DNA of 64,000 nt from Spodoptera frugiperda (lineage: Eukaryota > Arthropoda > Insecta > Lepidoptera > Noctuidae): assembly GCF_023101765.2 (NCBI RefSeq), contig NC_064224.1, forward strand, positions 4,594,103-4,658,102. Reading direction: 5' to 3'. The notes below the pieces were generated by a model that saw nothing but the letters and a program-made list of their open reading frames with translations, had not been told where the DNA came from and searched no databases. Positions within the stretch are counted from its first letter, which is position 1. Each line of letters begins with the position of its first letter. Positions 31,801 through 43,246 of the stretch are shown here, one piece after another. The translations under genes were made by a program, and so were the position numbers.

Positions 31801-34800
31801 CCTGTAATCTGTACTCATGTTTTACAAAAATAAATATCTTATCTTTTCAGAAGAAGCTCGGGCTCTGGATGACGGGCAAGCCTTGCAGCCGTCGAACTTG
31901 CAGGCAGGCGACCAAATACAAAGCAATGGGACTATGCGAACCGCTGACCCGCCCGAACAAGGTAATAGGGTACATTACTCATTTTCATTTTATTGTCCGT
32001 CTTGTAGATTATTTGAAAACATTAGGCACCTATTTTTTATTTTGCTTTGGGAAACAAATACTTTTGAAGATATATTGATTTGAAATATCGTATGACGTTA
32101 GTTCTAGGTACGTTTTATGTTTTATACGTAAATAATAATTTTATACGTTCACCAGTTAATACCAGTTATGTGAACCAATAATAAAGATTACCTTTTACAC
32201 ATTTCGGTTATGCTTTCTGTACACTTGTGATATATTAGGATAAAATAGAAATGACTTCTTCTGCATTAGATTGCTTATAATTTATATATCGTTCATTTCA
32301 GAGTCCCCAGAAAGATGTGTGCCCAGTGAAGAAATACGGAATCTAACAGTCGATAACTTAGTATCGGCCGCCGTCGACTACTGCCAAGGAGAACTGCCCT
32401 TAGTCAGCTATGAACTGACCCTCACAGACCCTAGTCTTAAGGCCTTAGACCACATACCGTTACTACACCAAGCATTCTTACACCCCATCGTCTTTCTACA
32501 AGTCTTATATCTCAAGTTACTATATTATTTTGGAAGTTTTAACTTTAGGCTATCAAATGTCGAGCTAGCTCTGCTTCTCGTAGCATACCTATCCGTCAGT
32601 ACGGATAGTCTCTATCACTTAGTTCCCCTAGCGATGTACTACGCGAGTTTCGTCGCAATGGTCATCTGTACATTCAAAATGTTGCACGCTAAAAGGCAAT
32701 TCATCGACTTTAGAAAGTGGTCGGGACTATTCCTTAGATATAGTGATGGCAATCTGCAACCAGATGAGTCGGAAAATCTGTTCGTTCGAAACAATCTCGG
32801 TCCTTTCGTTCAGTTCTTTTCTGCGCTGTTCATTAATCTATTTTTGTATCCTTTTATAGCGACTCAATGGGTACCCTTTTCTGAGTTCTGTGTGCTATCC
32901 TTCTTTCTAATGTTCCTTACGTTGATATCGTTTGGGACTTCGATCCAAGGCGGCAGTCCGTATCCAGATCTACTCGCCTTCCTATCATTCGGTATCAATG
33001 TATTAGCAAAGTATCCGTACGAAAAAGACACCGTCGTTCACCAAGGCTGGAGGTTTCTAGACTTGCAGGTATCGAATTATCCGTCTTATATATTGGGGAA
33101 TAGCATCGAGTTTTGCTTGAACGCCCGGGTGTTTTTTTCTTTATTGATTCCTGTTATTTTGATGGGTATGGCTCGGAGGAGTGGTTGGCAGGGTTTCTTT
33201 AAGTATGCGTTGCCTCACTGCGTGACGTTGAGTTGGTTGCAGATGTTTATAACTTGTTCTCACGGGTGTACTACGTATGGGTTGATACGCGGCACGCTGG
33301 CATTGGTCTGTTCGTTTCTGTTCTTGCCTCTGATTGGTGTAGTGACGATGACGCTGCCGATATTTGCGTTCCTCCAATACATAACGATGTCTCGCGTCCT
33401 ATACACGGTGTCTGTGGTGGTCGGTTTGGCGCTAAGTCTTGGGGTTACCTGCCTTCTGGCTAAATCTGAAACTACTAAGAAGTTTGTTACTCCCTTCCAG
33501 GTTAGTTAAGCGAACATTTATTTGTAGTGATTTTGTCAATTGACGAAAGCGACAATAGCAGTGATAAATATTTCAATCTTCATTATATTTTATATTTCAT
33601 ATTTTTATCCACAGCTCATAATCGGCCTAATAACTCTAGTCTACTTAGGCAACCAGTTTGTACTGAACCTACAAGACGATGGGTTACCGTCCGGCCTCAT
33701 CGAATTAATAGGCGACGAGAAATCCAGTATAAAGAATTTACTCAAAAACGAATTTATCACCGACTATGAGGATAACACGTATCATATCAACTGGGACGAT
33801 TATTACAACCAATGTAACATCCCATCTTGGTCGGATTATAATACGGCAGCCACGCAAATCAAGTGCTCTATACTAGACGGTGCCAACGTAAACTGGGAGG
33901 GTTATGTCAAAGACGTACAACTCAAGAATGTTAGGAACCGATGGCGAGACTTCGTCACGTGGTTGCCTGGCTTCCTCCAAGAATACTTTAGGTGCTACTA
34001 CGGTGAAGAATATTCGACTTTATGTCAAGGGGAGGAGAGCTTGCAATCGGCTAAAGAATGTGAGTTTGTCAGAAGCGTCGCGCGTCAAAGCGGGAAGAGC
34101 TGCCATCTGAATAATTTAAATGAGTGAGTTACTTTTTTATTTTTTTATTGTAAAGGTTCGCGTTCACAGACCCGCATCGTACGCATCGGACGGATCGCAT
34201 CAAACGGATAAATTTTTCAGACTGCGTCCACTGTATCGGCAGCGTTCGGATTGCCGACGCGAGTATCAGCAATCGGATTGCTCATACCACTTTCACTCGG
34301 AATTTTGGCATCGGCATTCCGTATGGCGTTATCAGTACGCATCGCATGTAGGCATTGCTGATGAGTGGTCCGTACGGTGTGGATTAGTGGACGCTGTTGT
34401 ATGAGTTTTTATACAAGACAAACTAAAATCCCTTGCTATGTTACTATGTTCGGATGTTTGTTTTATTTTTATAACACTATACTTTAAAGATTTGAAAAAT
34501 CTTTCAAACGACGTTTCTTTACAAATGTTATCGTACTTTGCATATAATTATATTAACAACACTTGTTTCTTTCCACAGATACACATATGAAATAAAACTA
34601 GTGATGGAAGCGAGCGGCGGTATCTTGAAGCGTCACACAGAAATATCCATCGTGTTCGACCATTGTTTCAGCAATTTCACAAGAATGCTACGCGCTGACG
34701 ACAAGATCCGATTCAAAGGCGTGCTGTCAAACGATAATGCACCTTACAACATTGGCACTAAGGACATAAATATAAAAGGATATGAGATAAATTGTCTAGA

Positions 34801-34948
34801 GTGTAAAGAAGCGAGGGGCACCGTTCGCGCGAAGGCACCGTCAGTTTCAAAATTCTCAGAGATGTTTAAAACTATAGCGAACGATTGCGTCGTGTCTACA
34901 AAATATATTTTAAATTTCCTGTTAAATCCAGTCGTTGTTTTTAAATAA
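25820..34948 (+). CDS. WFS1: Wolframin (WFS1)
   Basis: Nine coding exons: 25820-25853, 26828-26932, 27798-27897, 30185-30304, 30840-30961, 31851-31961, 32302-33500, 33615-34123 and 34579-34948. All phases join to 889 residues, the same size as vertebrate wolframin. Wolframin is an ER membrane protein involved in calcium handling, the unfolded-protein response and secretory cargo. Exons 2-5 encode SEL1-like helical repeats (SQVVLAKQLLEEKC, FKQALEWLICATEQAHPEAR, SCLAASRQETVARKAARDLF). Exon 6 and the end of 5 are an acidic linker. Exon 7 (residues about 198-597) holds around nine to ten hydrophobic segments, e.g. VELALLLVAYLSVS, LSFFLMFLTLISFG and SVVVGLALSLGVTCLLA. Exons 8-9 form the Cys-rich lumenal domain (YYNQCNIPSWSDYN, LLNPVVVFK end). 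The start ATG (MPVGRKRWNLH) lies in a 34-bp coding exon with a GTAAGT donor. The introns are full of repeats; the coding frame is intact. Confidence 0.95.
25918..26041 (+). repeat. Tandem duplication of about 62 bp, WFS1 intron 1
   Basis: AACTATACATTTTA and CTTTGTAATAATGGGTAAGT occur twice, about 62 bases apart, with small differences. Each copy contains a donor-like GGGTAAGTAACG. Confidence 0.65.
26466..26612 (-). repeat. Family H element, WFS1 intron 1
   Basis: CTTTCGTGAGACATACTAAA, then GACTTACTCACGTAACAGTT and TTTACGTGAGTAAGCCGATA. The internal ACTCACGTAA / TTACGTGAGT parts are inverted. Copies are at 39010-39228, 45772-45962 and 57475-57608. Confidence 0.6.
26933..27797. other. WFS1 intron 2, nothing assigned
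   Basis: AT-rich intron without a recognised repeat or exon; the ORFs on either strand here lack any domain. Confidence 0.4.
27923..28163 (+). repeat. Family B 3' fragment, then family L TIR element, WFS1 intron 3
   Basis: TTGCTTACCATCAGGTGGTC to CCGGCTTATACCATAAAAAA is the 3' end of family B. From 28013, GGCTTAGTACGACTTTGTTT and the inverse AAGCAAACTCATACTAAGGA are imperfect terminal inverted repeats of a 150-bp element containing GTCTGATTGGTTAGTTC. Relatives occur near 59275-59410 and 61490-61575. Confidence 0.55.
29003..29238. repeat. Family C-like tail followed by reversed SINE D, WFS1 intron 3
   Basis: AGGAGCAACAAACAAACATA to CTTTATAATATTAGTAGGAT is a LINE-type tail. From 29094 the minus strand carries the 3' part of SINE D (GTGCCCAGTATATGGCAATA, CACCTATTACATGGGGCTTA, AAAAAGGCGTGACG). 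Confidence 0.6.
29787..30046. mobile_element. Tc1/mariner-like MITE with TA TSD, WFS1 intron 3
   Basis: TCGCACGTTGATAAGAAG at the left and CTTCTTATCAATGTGTGA at the right are terminal inverted repeats (outer 28 bp imperfect), flanked by TA at 29785-29786 and 30047-30048. The A-rich interior has its own inverted pair (AACACTATCG / CGATAGTGT). Non-coding. Confidence 0.7.
30058..30122 (+). repeat. Family B 3' fragment, WFS1 intron 3
   Basis: CGGCGCTGATCACTTACCAT to CCCATCCCATAAAAAGG, just after the mariner-like MITE and just before exon 4. Confidence 0.5.
30510..30735. repeat. GC-rich CCGCAG-repeat segment, WFS1 intron 4
   Basis: Strikingly GC-rich for the region, with many CCGCAG / CTGCGG words in both orientations (CGACCGCAGATTG, GCCGCAGTTGGAATAG, GTCTGCGGCCCG). 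It is probably an internal part of a MITE; the ends were not resolved. A 108-codon minus-strand frame across it has no domain. Confidence 0.4.
30986..31478 (+). repeat. Family C fragment, short repeat, then SINE D, WFS1 intron 5
   Basis: 30986-31112 is family C (ACTAGCTACTTCTGCGCGGT to CAAATCGGACC). 31133-31215 (GAACGCCGTGGTGGTCACCG, TCTATTGGCAGTCAAAGACT) recurs at 57640-57732. SINE D follows from about 31194 with a pol III B-box-like GGTTCGATTCCCGGG and its body to AAAAAGGCGTGACGTTG. Confidence 0.65.
34160..34394. mobile_element. MITE-like TIR element in the last WFS1 intron
   Basis: GCGTTCACAGACCCGCATCG and CGGTGTGGATTAGTGGACGC are imperfect inverted ends of about 23 bp. The interior is rich in CGCATCGGA and the palindrome GCAATCGGATTGC. 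No clear TSD was seen. It leaves the flanking splice sites intact. Confidence 0.5.
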
Positions 34949-35024
34949 ATGATTTATCTCTGTTTTCTATGCTTTTTAAGTTTTTTTTTTCTGTTTATGA
35001 TCAGTATATCGGCAATAGAAGCTA

Positions 35025-35030
35025 AATAAA
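35025..35030 (+). terminator. Poly(A) signal of WFS1
   Basis: AATAAA 76 bases after the stop; another AATAAA overlaps the stop codon at 34944-34949. Confidence 0.55.
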
Positions 35031-36794
35031 TGTACTCTAGTGTCTTCATTTTAAAGTTGGTTTTTCAACGTTCTTTTTTTATACGTCGGTATGTATTTTT
35101 TTTTATAAAATACTAGTAGATTGTTTGGTTTTGATGGAGATGACTTGACTGGGTGACTGATATAATATTAACGATAAAATAAAATATAATATGAAAAAGA
35201 TTTAATTTATTATTCTTCTGTGTTAAAGTTGACAATCACGTTCGTTACGTTAATTTCTATTCGTGTTCTAATCATGAGTGCCATTGCATAAAACACTGGA
35301 TTAAAAATATGTATCATAAATTCGGGGAAGGAATTAAATACCCGATCAAAATCCCCTTACTAAATTAACCACAACAATATTTTATTCTTGTTTATAGTTT
35401 GAACTACATATTTCGTGTCAACTCGATCGTTTTCAAGCTCGACCGAACAAATACGAGTACGGTGTTGAAACTATCAACAGAATATTGTTTTATAGAATTG
35501 AGTCAGGCGTTACTTTGCGGAAATCCATGCTACACTAACAATTTAATACATTTTTAGTTTTCATTCCGCTTGTAGATGTATTTTCAGCTCGCGGTGTGGA
35601 GCACCGGTGCGTTTTTGTGTTGTACCTCATGTTGCGTGAGCATTTCTTTGACCGCCACATCAATAAAGAAAAAAAATAATGTTCCCTGCGCCACGCTACA
35701 AATTCTATTCTTTCTTTCTTTTTTTAAATGCACCCACGACACGGGAGATGACCAAATGTGGGACTTCGTTTTTTTTGTTGAAATATCTTTTATACAAACA
35801 ACTACAAAACTGTTTTTTCTATGTTTATTATGTATTGTAAAATATAGTTATATTTTTGTCGACATTTGCCGACGAAAGCGTCGTGAGCACGTTCTGATTT
35901 GTCGAGTATAGCTGATTGTGGCGGTCAAAGGGTTTGCGAACGGGAGCAAAATACATCTGTCTGTCAATGAAAACTAAAAATGTATTGTATTGTTAGTGTA
36001 GAATATTGTTTTATCACGAATGTTATAAAAAAAGGTGTTAATTATTAATTTTTAGATATGTATTATGCATTTAAAAATATTTTATGAACTCATTTTATTG
36101 TTAGGAAATGAAATGTACCTATTGTTATAATAATTAAAGTATTATGGAGATTTTAATGTAAAGAAATTATTATATTTGTGTATAAACGTGGTAGGACTTG
36201 TGATGTGTGACTATAGGGCATATATTTCGAATGTCTGTGTTTTAATAAAAAAAATCAACTAACAACATTATATTTTTTCTCTTAAAATATGTGATCTATT
36301 ATCAATTTTTTCATAACTAAATCAACTAAATAATCACGGCTTACTTACCTACGTTAATGGAGAAAAACTTTCGAGTCACAGAGGGACTCTTCATCAAGAG
36401 CAGCGTGCGCAAACGCGACGACGTTGCGCAGCCAAAGCATTTTTAAGACAAGACGACTATATTATAGTCGCTCGCTAGTCGTTTCATTATATTTAAAATT
36501 TTATTATTGTGGCGTAAAGTCAAAAATCCAATAAAAGTTGTTGATTGGAGTAGGTTGATGTGCTGGCGTGCTGGCTGACATGGGAAGCGATGAATGTGGT
36601 TTAAGAATACCTGCAACACCGCATTGGTAACCGTGTAGGGAAATATTTATACTCGTATGCGCCTTCGTGTGCGTATAAAGACAGACAGATGATACATTAT
36701 AAGTGCCACTGCTGAGCAAACTTCTTACTCTTTTCACAGGGAGGTTTGAACATTACTCTTCGCGCTTGCCTAAGGCAATTTCAAACTTAAATAA
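35031..36794. other. Intergenic, no gene recognised
   Basis: AT-rich. A short piece of family E, CACCCACGACACGGGAG, lies reversed at about 35730. The 111-codon frame at 35576-35911 contains no domain and looks like chance. Confidence 0.4.
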
Positions 36795-36978
36795 TGGCGC
36801 ATTTACATTAGTCGGTTAGACCGTATTCGGCTGCAGGCCATATTCGGTCACCAAGTAATATAAACAGGTATTCGTTTGGCCGTATTCGGTTTGTTCGTAT
36901 TAAGTCGGTTTCTGTTAAACCGAATGCGGCCGCCGCCTTCGGTGACTGACCTACGACCGACCTAATGTAAACGCACCA
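36795..36978. mobile_element. Harbinger-like MITE with TAA TSD
   Basis: TGGCGCATTTACATTAG and CTAATGTAAACGCACCA are terminal inverted repeats with one or two mismatches, flanked by TAA at 36792-36794 and 36979-36981. The interior is full of CCGTATTCGG / CCGAATGCGG words. Confidence 0.7.
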
Positions 36979-37586
36979 TAAGTCCTCACAATGTTTTTCT
37001 TCACCATACCTACGTCGGTGGTGTCGTAACTAATTAATTAAATCATCAGAAACTCATAATCGCTTCTCAGACGAAACGCAGCAACATTAAAACAAACTTC
37101 GCACTGGTTAGTAATAATGGTACTGCCTTCAAAAAATAAAGCAAAATGAGAATGTTGGCGCCCAATGTGGGACAGATGTAAGTTGTTACTTAGCGAGCAG
37201 CTGTCTTTACGTAGTTCGAATATAAATCAACAGATGTCGTGCTTATATTAATATGCATTCTTCTAATGAATAGCTTAGCAATAATGTTTGCTATCTTTTT
37301 ACGTGATATAAAAAACCATGTAATTTGTGCTTTCAGCGTCCTAGTGTAAAACTTTTCGGTAGTAGATCAATTTGCCTGATGGATAAGAGGTTCCTTTCTT
37401 TTACGAGTTAGGCCAACAGATACCAAACAATACAATAAAAAAAATACTATCGAAAGTATATTTTTTGTGTTAGGTAGATAAGTAGGTACACCTGCATAAA
37501 TAAAAATGCATTAACAGTACACTTCAGAACGATTGATTCGTGAAGAAATGAAGAAAAACATTTTGTAGGTAGGTAACCTATGTGTA
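36979..37586. other. Intergenic, nothing specific
   Basis: AT-rich, unassigned. Confidence 0.35.
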
Positions 37587-37850
37587 TGCAACGTCACGCC
37601 TTTTATCTCCGAAGGGGTAGGCAGAGGTGCACATTACGGCACGTAATGCCGCTATACTGATATACATCCTTTCTTCACCATTTATGTTATAAGTCCCATG
37701 TAATAGGAGGTGAGCATATTGCCATACACAATGGCTCCGTGCTATTACTGAAATATTTTTTCGAAAACCCGAAAAAAGCCTTGTAGTACTTAGTCCGACC
37801 TGGGAATCGAATCCGAGACGACCACTCGACCAACGACGCAGCTTATGTGT
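37587..37850 (-). repeat. Family D tRNA-like SINE, near full length
   Basis: On the minus strand: a GTTGGTCGAGTGGTCGTC A-box region, GATTCGATTCCCAGG B-box, then the body ending AAAAGGCGTGACGTTGCA. The + strand shows CAACGTCACGCCTTTTATCT to CCGAGACGACCACTCGACCA. Confidence 0.65.
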
Positions 37851-39009
37851 CTAACTGTATAAAATACAACATACGAAACTATCCCCTAGGAAGTAAGAAA
37901 TATTAGCTGTTTAAGTGAACGACTTTACTGCGGTTAAAATATGTCCGAACATTAGTTTGGAGTGAGTTTTTATTCCCTTCACTCGGATAGTGAGCAGCGA
38001 GTGGGACTGAGGGACCGTTTTGAAACATTTATGCTTCGGTTAATCCTGAGTTATTTTGTGAATACAATCTTAAATTATGTTCAGGAGAGTTTCGGTAATA
38101 GATACTGTGATACTTGTTTGGATAGAGGGTAATGTTATTAATATAGATATTAGTAGATAAATGGTAATTCAGCAAATTATGTTAAGGAATTAATAAGTGT
38201 CCGCGTTTTAGAGGTGATTAAGCAATATAGGTATATTGGAAGGCATCTTGCATCTGGGTTACCAATAGATAAATATAAACATACATTACAATTACTTATC
38301 CTACTATTTTTATTCATTCACTGCAAGGTCTAATCTAAAGTAAAAATAGCGAAGATATCTTAATATTCAACTTTTAAAATTAAACCAACAAAATACCTAT
38401 ATTTTAACAACGATCAAAGCCAATATGTGCAACTGTTAGTTGTATGCAAATATAAAAATATTGACCAATTTATTGTATACTATTTCAGTATTTTAGTTTA
38501 CACGTTCAACTTCGCTTCTAACAGTGTTTTAATCAAACACTGGCTCGATTCGTTGAAAAGCGCTACCGAGAGTAAAAAGGAAAATAAATAAAAGAATTGA
38601 CTGGACTAGTCCCTTTTTTCTTTTTAGTTTATTTTTGCAAAACATTCAATATAAACCGCTAACCGAGGTTTACAGTCAATTGTGATTTTAGCTGCTAAAC
38701 CGAGTGAGTCTTTTTATAGTTTAAACTTGTGAAAAATAACTGTTGTATTAAGGTAAGTGCCACATTGGGTTTTTTCGAAACTGTTTTTTTTATTTGATGG
38801 CCGCGTTCACCGAATTCTTTTAATTTTTAAGTTTTCATCGACATATTTATTTATATTTTTTATTTATTATTATTATTTATATCGTATAGTTAAATTACAG
38901 GAAACTCAACGTAAGGGGTGTTTTGAAAAAACACATTGTTGTTTCAATTTTCAAAGAAACTATTTAATTAGTTAAGAAATATAATTAAACTTCACCTACA
39001 CAATACACA
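37851..39009. other. Intergenic, nothing specific
   Basis: AT-rich; the short ORFs are not supported as genes. Confidence 0.35.
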
Positions 39010-39228
39010 TTAATTTATTATAGTTTTCGGCTAACACACGTAACTGTTTAACGAGGATTTTGACTTGTTTCATGTCATACTAGAGGCACATATTCATGAG
39101 CAGCATTACCCGATTCATTACGCGGTGACTGTCGCACTACTACTGACAAAGTTACTCACCAATCAGTCACGTAAGTAGGTAAGCTGAAACTTAAATTAAT
39201 TAAGTATGTCTCACAAAACTTATAGGTA
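39010..39228 (+). repeat. Family H element
   Basis: TCGGCTAACACACGTAACTG at the left, GTCACGTAAGTAGGTAAGC and GTATGTCTCACAAAACTTAT at the right. Confidence 0.55.
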
Positions 39229-39689
39229 TCAGCCCAAAAACTTAATACCCCTAAAAATACAAACGCTTATTAATATAACGGTTTCAACAAAAAATCTTAT
39301 TTTTCTAGTATAAATCGTCTATTTTTTCCTTATATAGGGATATGGGGATAACGTTTACCCATGAGGCTTTGGAACCTCAAGGCTTTACGTGACTCCAATA
39401 CACCACGATCACGTACACCTTAAGAGCTCCCCTAAGATCAGCCATCACTGTAAAACCTTCCCCAAAGGTACATTTCAAACCTTTTTCGTTCTGAAAAAAA
39501 CGAATAGTTTTCCTTTTTTCAATTTAGACAACGGAATTTGTTTTTTTTCGTGGTTGTTACTTGTCAAGGCTTGTAAAGAGGTTGGTTAATATTGATGCTT
39601 GATTTCAATGTTTGCTCTGACCTCTTTTTTGTTGTGTTGATGTGTCAATATTTTAAATAATGTACACGAAAAGCTTAAAGTTTTTTTTT

Positions 39690-39951
39690 TGGCTCAGGAA
39701 GCATTCCGACCAATAGTTTTGCGTATCTTATGGGTAAAGTCGAGTCACCTAACTATTCAGTATGCAATGTAGTAGAAGATGTGCACCATATTCTATCGGA
39801 GTGTGTTCGGGGCGAAGCTGAAAGAAAACTGATTTTTCCTACATCTGATTATGACGTTGGTAAATGTAATAGTGTTTTGTCTTTCCCTTTATCGGACAAA
39901 GCAAGAGAGTTGTACCTACTTGCAAAAAATACAATTGTTAATAGATATTAA
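39690..39951 (+). pseudogene. LINE C-terminal fragment
   Basis: The frame at 39730-39951 ends MGKVESPNYSVCNVVEDVHH followed by ILSECVRGEAERK and a C-terminus closing in NTIVNRY. This C-x-x-C (here one Cys is replaced by Tyr) with VEDVHHILSEC is the zinc-knuckle-like tail after the RT domain of some insect non-LTR retrotransposons. Only this 3' end is present, a normal result of 5' truncation; A-rich sequence follows around 40021. Confidence 0.6.
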
Positions 39952-41184
39952 GTTCATTTATGTAAATGTTCCTATGAGGGTGACATAATCATTGTGTGAT
40001 TAAACCCTCTTATTAATTTAATAAAGGTAAAACAAGTATTTTTTACATACATCGTCTCGAATTCTATTGTCATAGTCCCTTTTATACTTTGACTTCTAAC
40101 AAAAATATGTTGAAGGCAAATCCTCCGCTAGCGCCGGTCAGTTTTGGCCCCCATAGCGGTTAATGTGAACGAATTTATCTTATTATATTCTTGACATTTT
40201 AAGGCGACCCAACTTAGGAGAATGCCGGTTTTATCTACTACTTAAACGTATTTATTAAGGTTAAATTTTGGGTGTTTTACTGCATACTTCACTTCTTTTA
40301 TATTCTCCTTTCATTTGCTCTCAACTTGTCCTTTAAGTACACATATGTGTATTTCGTTTTATGTAAACAGTACCTACATTAAATACATATAAAGTTTACA
40401 GTCGTATAACTCATTAAAAAATGAGTAAGCGTGGTGATTAATGCTCAAACCTTGTCAATGTGCAAAGAGACTTTAGTTATCACTGGCCGTATAGGCTGAA
40501 GATGCGAATTTTGATCACATGACAACACAAAAAAGAAAACAATAAAATAAAACCTTTATTTCAAAAACCTGTACAAAGATTATACAGAACTTCATTAAAA
40601 TAAAAAATGGAAGCTCACGAACCTTCTTGAAAAAACAAATAACAAAACTGAATAAAGTAAATAGATATCTGTAGCGCTTTCATCAATCAAACTTTTTTTT
40701 TGTATTTAAAACAAAGGAATTAAAACAAACAAATACAAACATTTCTTGTTTAATTACTTAAACATTACGTTAATTAAAAAACAAAAGTGTTTTAAGGACG
40801 AAGATGTATTTAGTTCCCAGGTTGAGGAAAATCGTTGTTGTTTTTTTCTTTAATTTTTTTTAACTGAAATTAGACAGGCATCTTTCAAATCCTTCTCCTT
40901 GAATGTATTTGCAAAAAATGCATTAACTTTAATAAACCCCTCTTACCCCCTCACCCACCTATATGGGACTTATAATACAAAATGGTGAAAAGTGGAAGTA
41001 CAACTGTACATTGTATAGCGGGATTACGTCCTGTGATGTGCACCTCTGCCTGTACACCCCTTCAAGGATAAAAGGTGTGACGTTGCACGTAACTTTAATA
41101 AAGTTGGAAACAAGAAATAAAAACATTATGACTATTTTATTAGGCAATATTTATTATTGGGCTTGTTTACTGTTAATGATAATA
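39952..41184. other. Intergenic with SINE F and SINE D fragments
   Basis: Family F tail at about 40425-40505 (GAGTAAGCGTGGTGATTAAT to CTGGCCGTATAGGCTGAAGA). SINE D 3' part at 40958-41085 (TATATGGGACTTATAATACA to AAAAGGTGTGACGTTGCAC). GGCAAATCCTCCGCTAGCG at about 40116 is the reverse of part of the repeat at 57640-57732. Confidence 0.5.
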
Positions 41185-41848
41185 CAGTAGAATCCGGTTA
41201 TAACGACTGCCAAGGGACCGGTGACTTTACGTCGTACTAACCGGAAGTCGTATTAAACGAACAGAAAAAAGTTTGTTTTTATATAACAGATATTAAAGTT
41301 AAATGCCCGTTTAGGTGATGAGCAGATAAAAAAACTCATTTTAATCAAAATAGTTAAATTAAAAATAATTAATTTTTCAAATTATGTAAGGATGTGTAAT
41401 GTACGTACATAACGTACCGCTTTCTTATATGTAAGTGTAAATCTATTCTAAGAACTTTACATTTAATGCAAAAGACTGTAATTTTTGTTTGTTTTCTGGT
41501 TTCATTCGCGTTTTATCGCGTCACTTGGAATTACCTACAAATTCGTACTGCCATAAAATAAACAGTTAATTTCCAATCAGAGACGTCGCGCGGAGCGATA
41601 GCTGAGATAACTATTCATTTATTTCATTCTTTTCTATAAATTATTTGTAAATACGTCGTTGTATCGTTGTAACCGGACAATTATGTGTGAAATTCGGTCG
41701 TTAAAAGCGGATGGTCGTTGTAAGCGGAGTCGTAATAAACGAATGTCTATTTATGCAAGTTTATACTAAAACCAAACAAATGCCTAAACTTTCGTCGCTA
41801 AAAACGGTTGGTTGCTATATGCGAAGTCGTACTAAACGGACTACACTG
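41185..41848. mobile_element. pogo/Tigger-like MITE with TA TSD
   Basis: Begins CAGTAGAATCCGGTTATAAC and ends AAACGGACTACACTG, inverted, with TA at 41183-41184 and 41849-41850. Subterminal units such as GTCGTACTAAACGG and GTCGTTGTAACCGG are repeated several times. No transposase frame; 664 bp. Confidence 0.7.
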
Positions 41849-42468
41849 TAATTTTATTAAGATCAAGAATAAGAATGCATCTTGCTTTCTTCTTTTTACG
41901 GCTGCATGGATAGCATAGCTCACCTTCGTAAAAATATTAATTAAACATTCAAAATATATGATAAATAAAAAAAAAATCGTCATATCAAAATAATCTACAA
42001 ATTGGGTTTGAATCGAAACACAAATAAACAGACAATCCGCGTCTAACAAACACGGCTAATAACACTACAGACCTAAATTAATAATACAATTTGCAATACA
42101 ACTTTGCTCAACCTTTAAACCTTTAAAACACTAATTCGAACCATTGAGATATCTTCAAAATTTCCCAGATTTCCTTTATAAACAATTAATTCATCCTTGA
42201 TGACGTAAAAGGGAATCATTGGACGACCCACTCGGCCTATTTCGACGTCTAAAAGCGGATAATCTGGTCAAAATCGGCTTTGTAAGGCCTTCCCGATAAT
42301 TAAATCGAAATGCCTTATTAGTTCAATTAATTCTTTGATATAAACAATACTGTTTACTTATGTACGGGATTGTCAAAGGGAATGAATTAATTTGTAGTTG
42401 TTTTGTGCACAAAAAGAGTGTTTGAATAAGGATTAGTGACTTTAGTAGTTAGTGTAGTTAAACTATCT
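41849..42468. other. Intergenic, nothing specific
   Basis: AT-rich, unassigned. Confidence 0.35.
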
Positions 42469-42668
42469 GGAGCTGCGGACTACCTAGCGGGTTACCGGGG
42501 CTTTTTTTTTTTTTTTTTTTTTTTTCAGGGGGAAAATCATCCAATGACTTCTCTCGCCAGGGCAAAGCGAGAGGGAGTGTCAGACTCTTACTGACTAAAA
42601 ATCACCCCGTTTCTATTCCTGCTTTTCGAGCCGGAGCCCCGGTAACCCGCTAGGCAGTCCGCAGCTCC
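42469..42668 (+). mobile_element. Family A copy with 34-bp inverted ends
   Basis: The left end (42469-42502, GGAGCTGCGGACTACCTAGC...) is the reverse complement of the right end (42635-42668) with one mismatch. The usual family A body lies between, after a T run (CAATGACTTCTCTCGCCAGG, GTCAGACTCTTACTGACTAA). Other copies lack the left arm. Confidence 0.75.
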
Positions 42669-43246
42669 GAAATCACCGGCAACCTACGTGAAACGGTTAA
42701 CGTGTTAATAATTTGATAATCACAAATGCCGCAATAATTTGTGATGCCTCTTGTAGTGCAGGTGTATTTAAGCTACGGCAATCCGGCCGTACCCTTTGTT
42801 TCTACAAATTACGAGTAACAAAAGTATATTTCATCCAATCCCCGACGGCTGGGGAGTGAGGAAGTTCGTTCCCTCACGCGTCCCGACTTCAAGGAAAGCG
42901 TCAACCAATATTAATTACTTACTATCTATCAGCTTGTTTGATATAGATACATAGTAATCTGAAACTATAGCATTATCTTAAGGATAATTTCGTAAATAAC
43001 TATGATATTGCCGGCTCTGTTTATCGTTCAATTAGGAGAAACCTTTTGTTTTGGACGTCCTCGTCATATTGTTTGTATGTCGACGGGTTGACGCGCGTCT
43101 TGGCGCGCTGTTGTCAAGCTAAAAGGATTACATTTTATTTTATATCTGTTTGAAATAGCTTAGAATGTGTCTGCATATATAGGTATATGAGTAGTGTATT
43201 GCCAAGCAAGAGGTTCTGTGTTTTTTTTTTAAATATACCTATAAAC

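Noticed and set aside
33141..33377. Minus-strand frame inside WFS1
   Set aside because: Shadow of the large membrane-domain exon; no independent features.
35576..35911. 111-codon frame downstream of WFS1
   Set aside because: Composition is typical of AT-rich non-coding DNA, with no domain, no splice partners and no conserved look.
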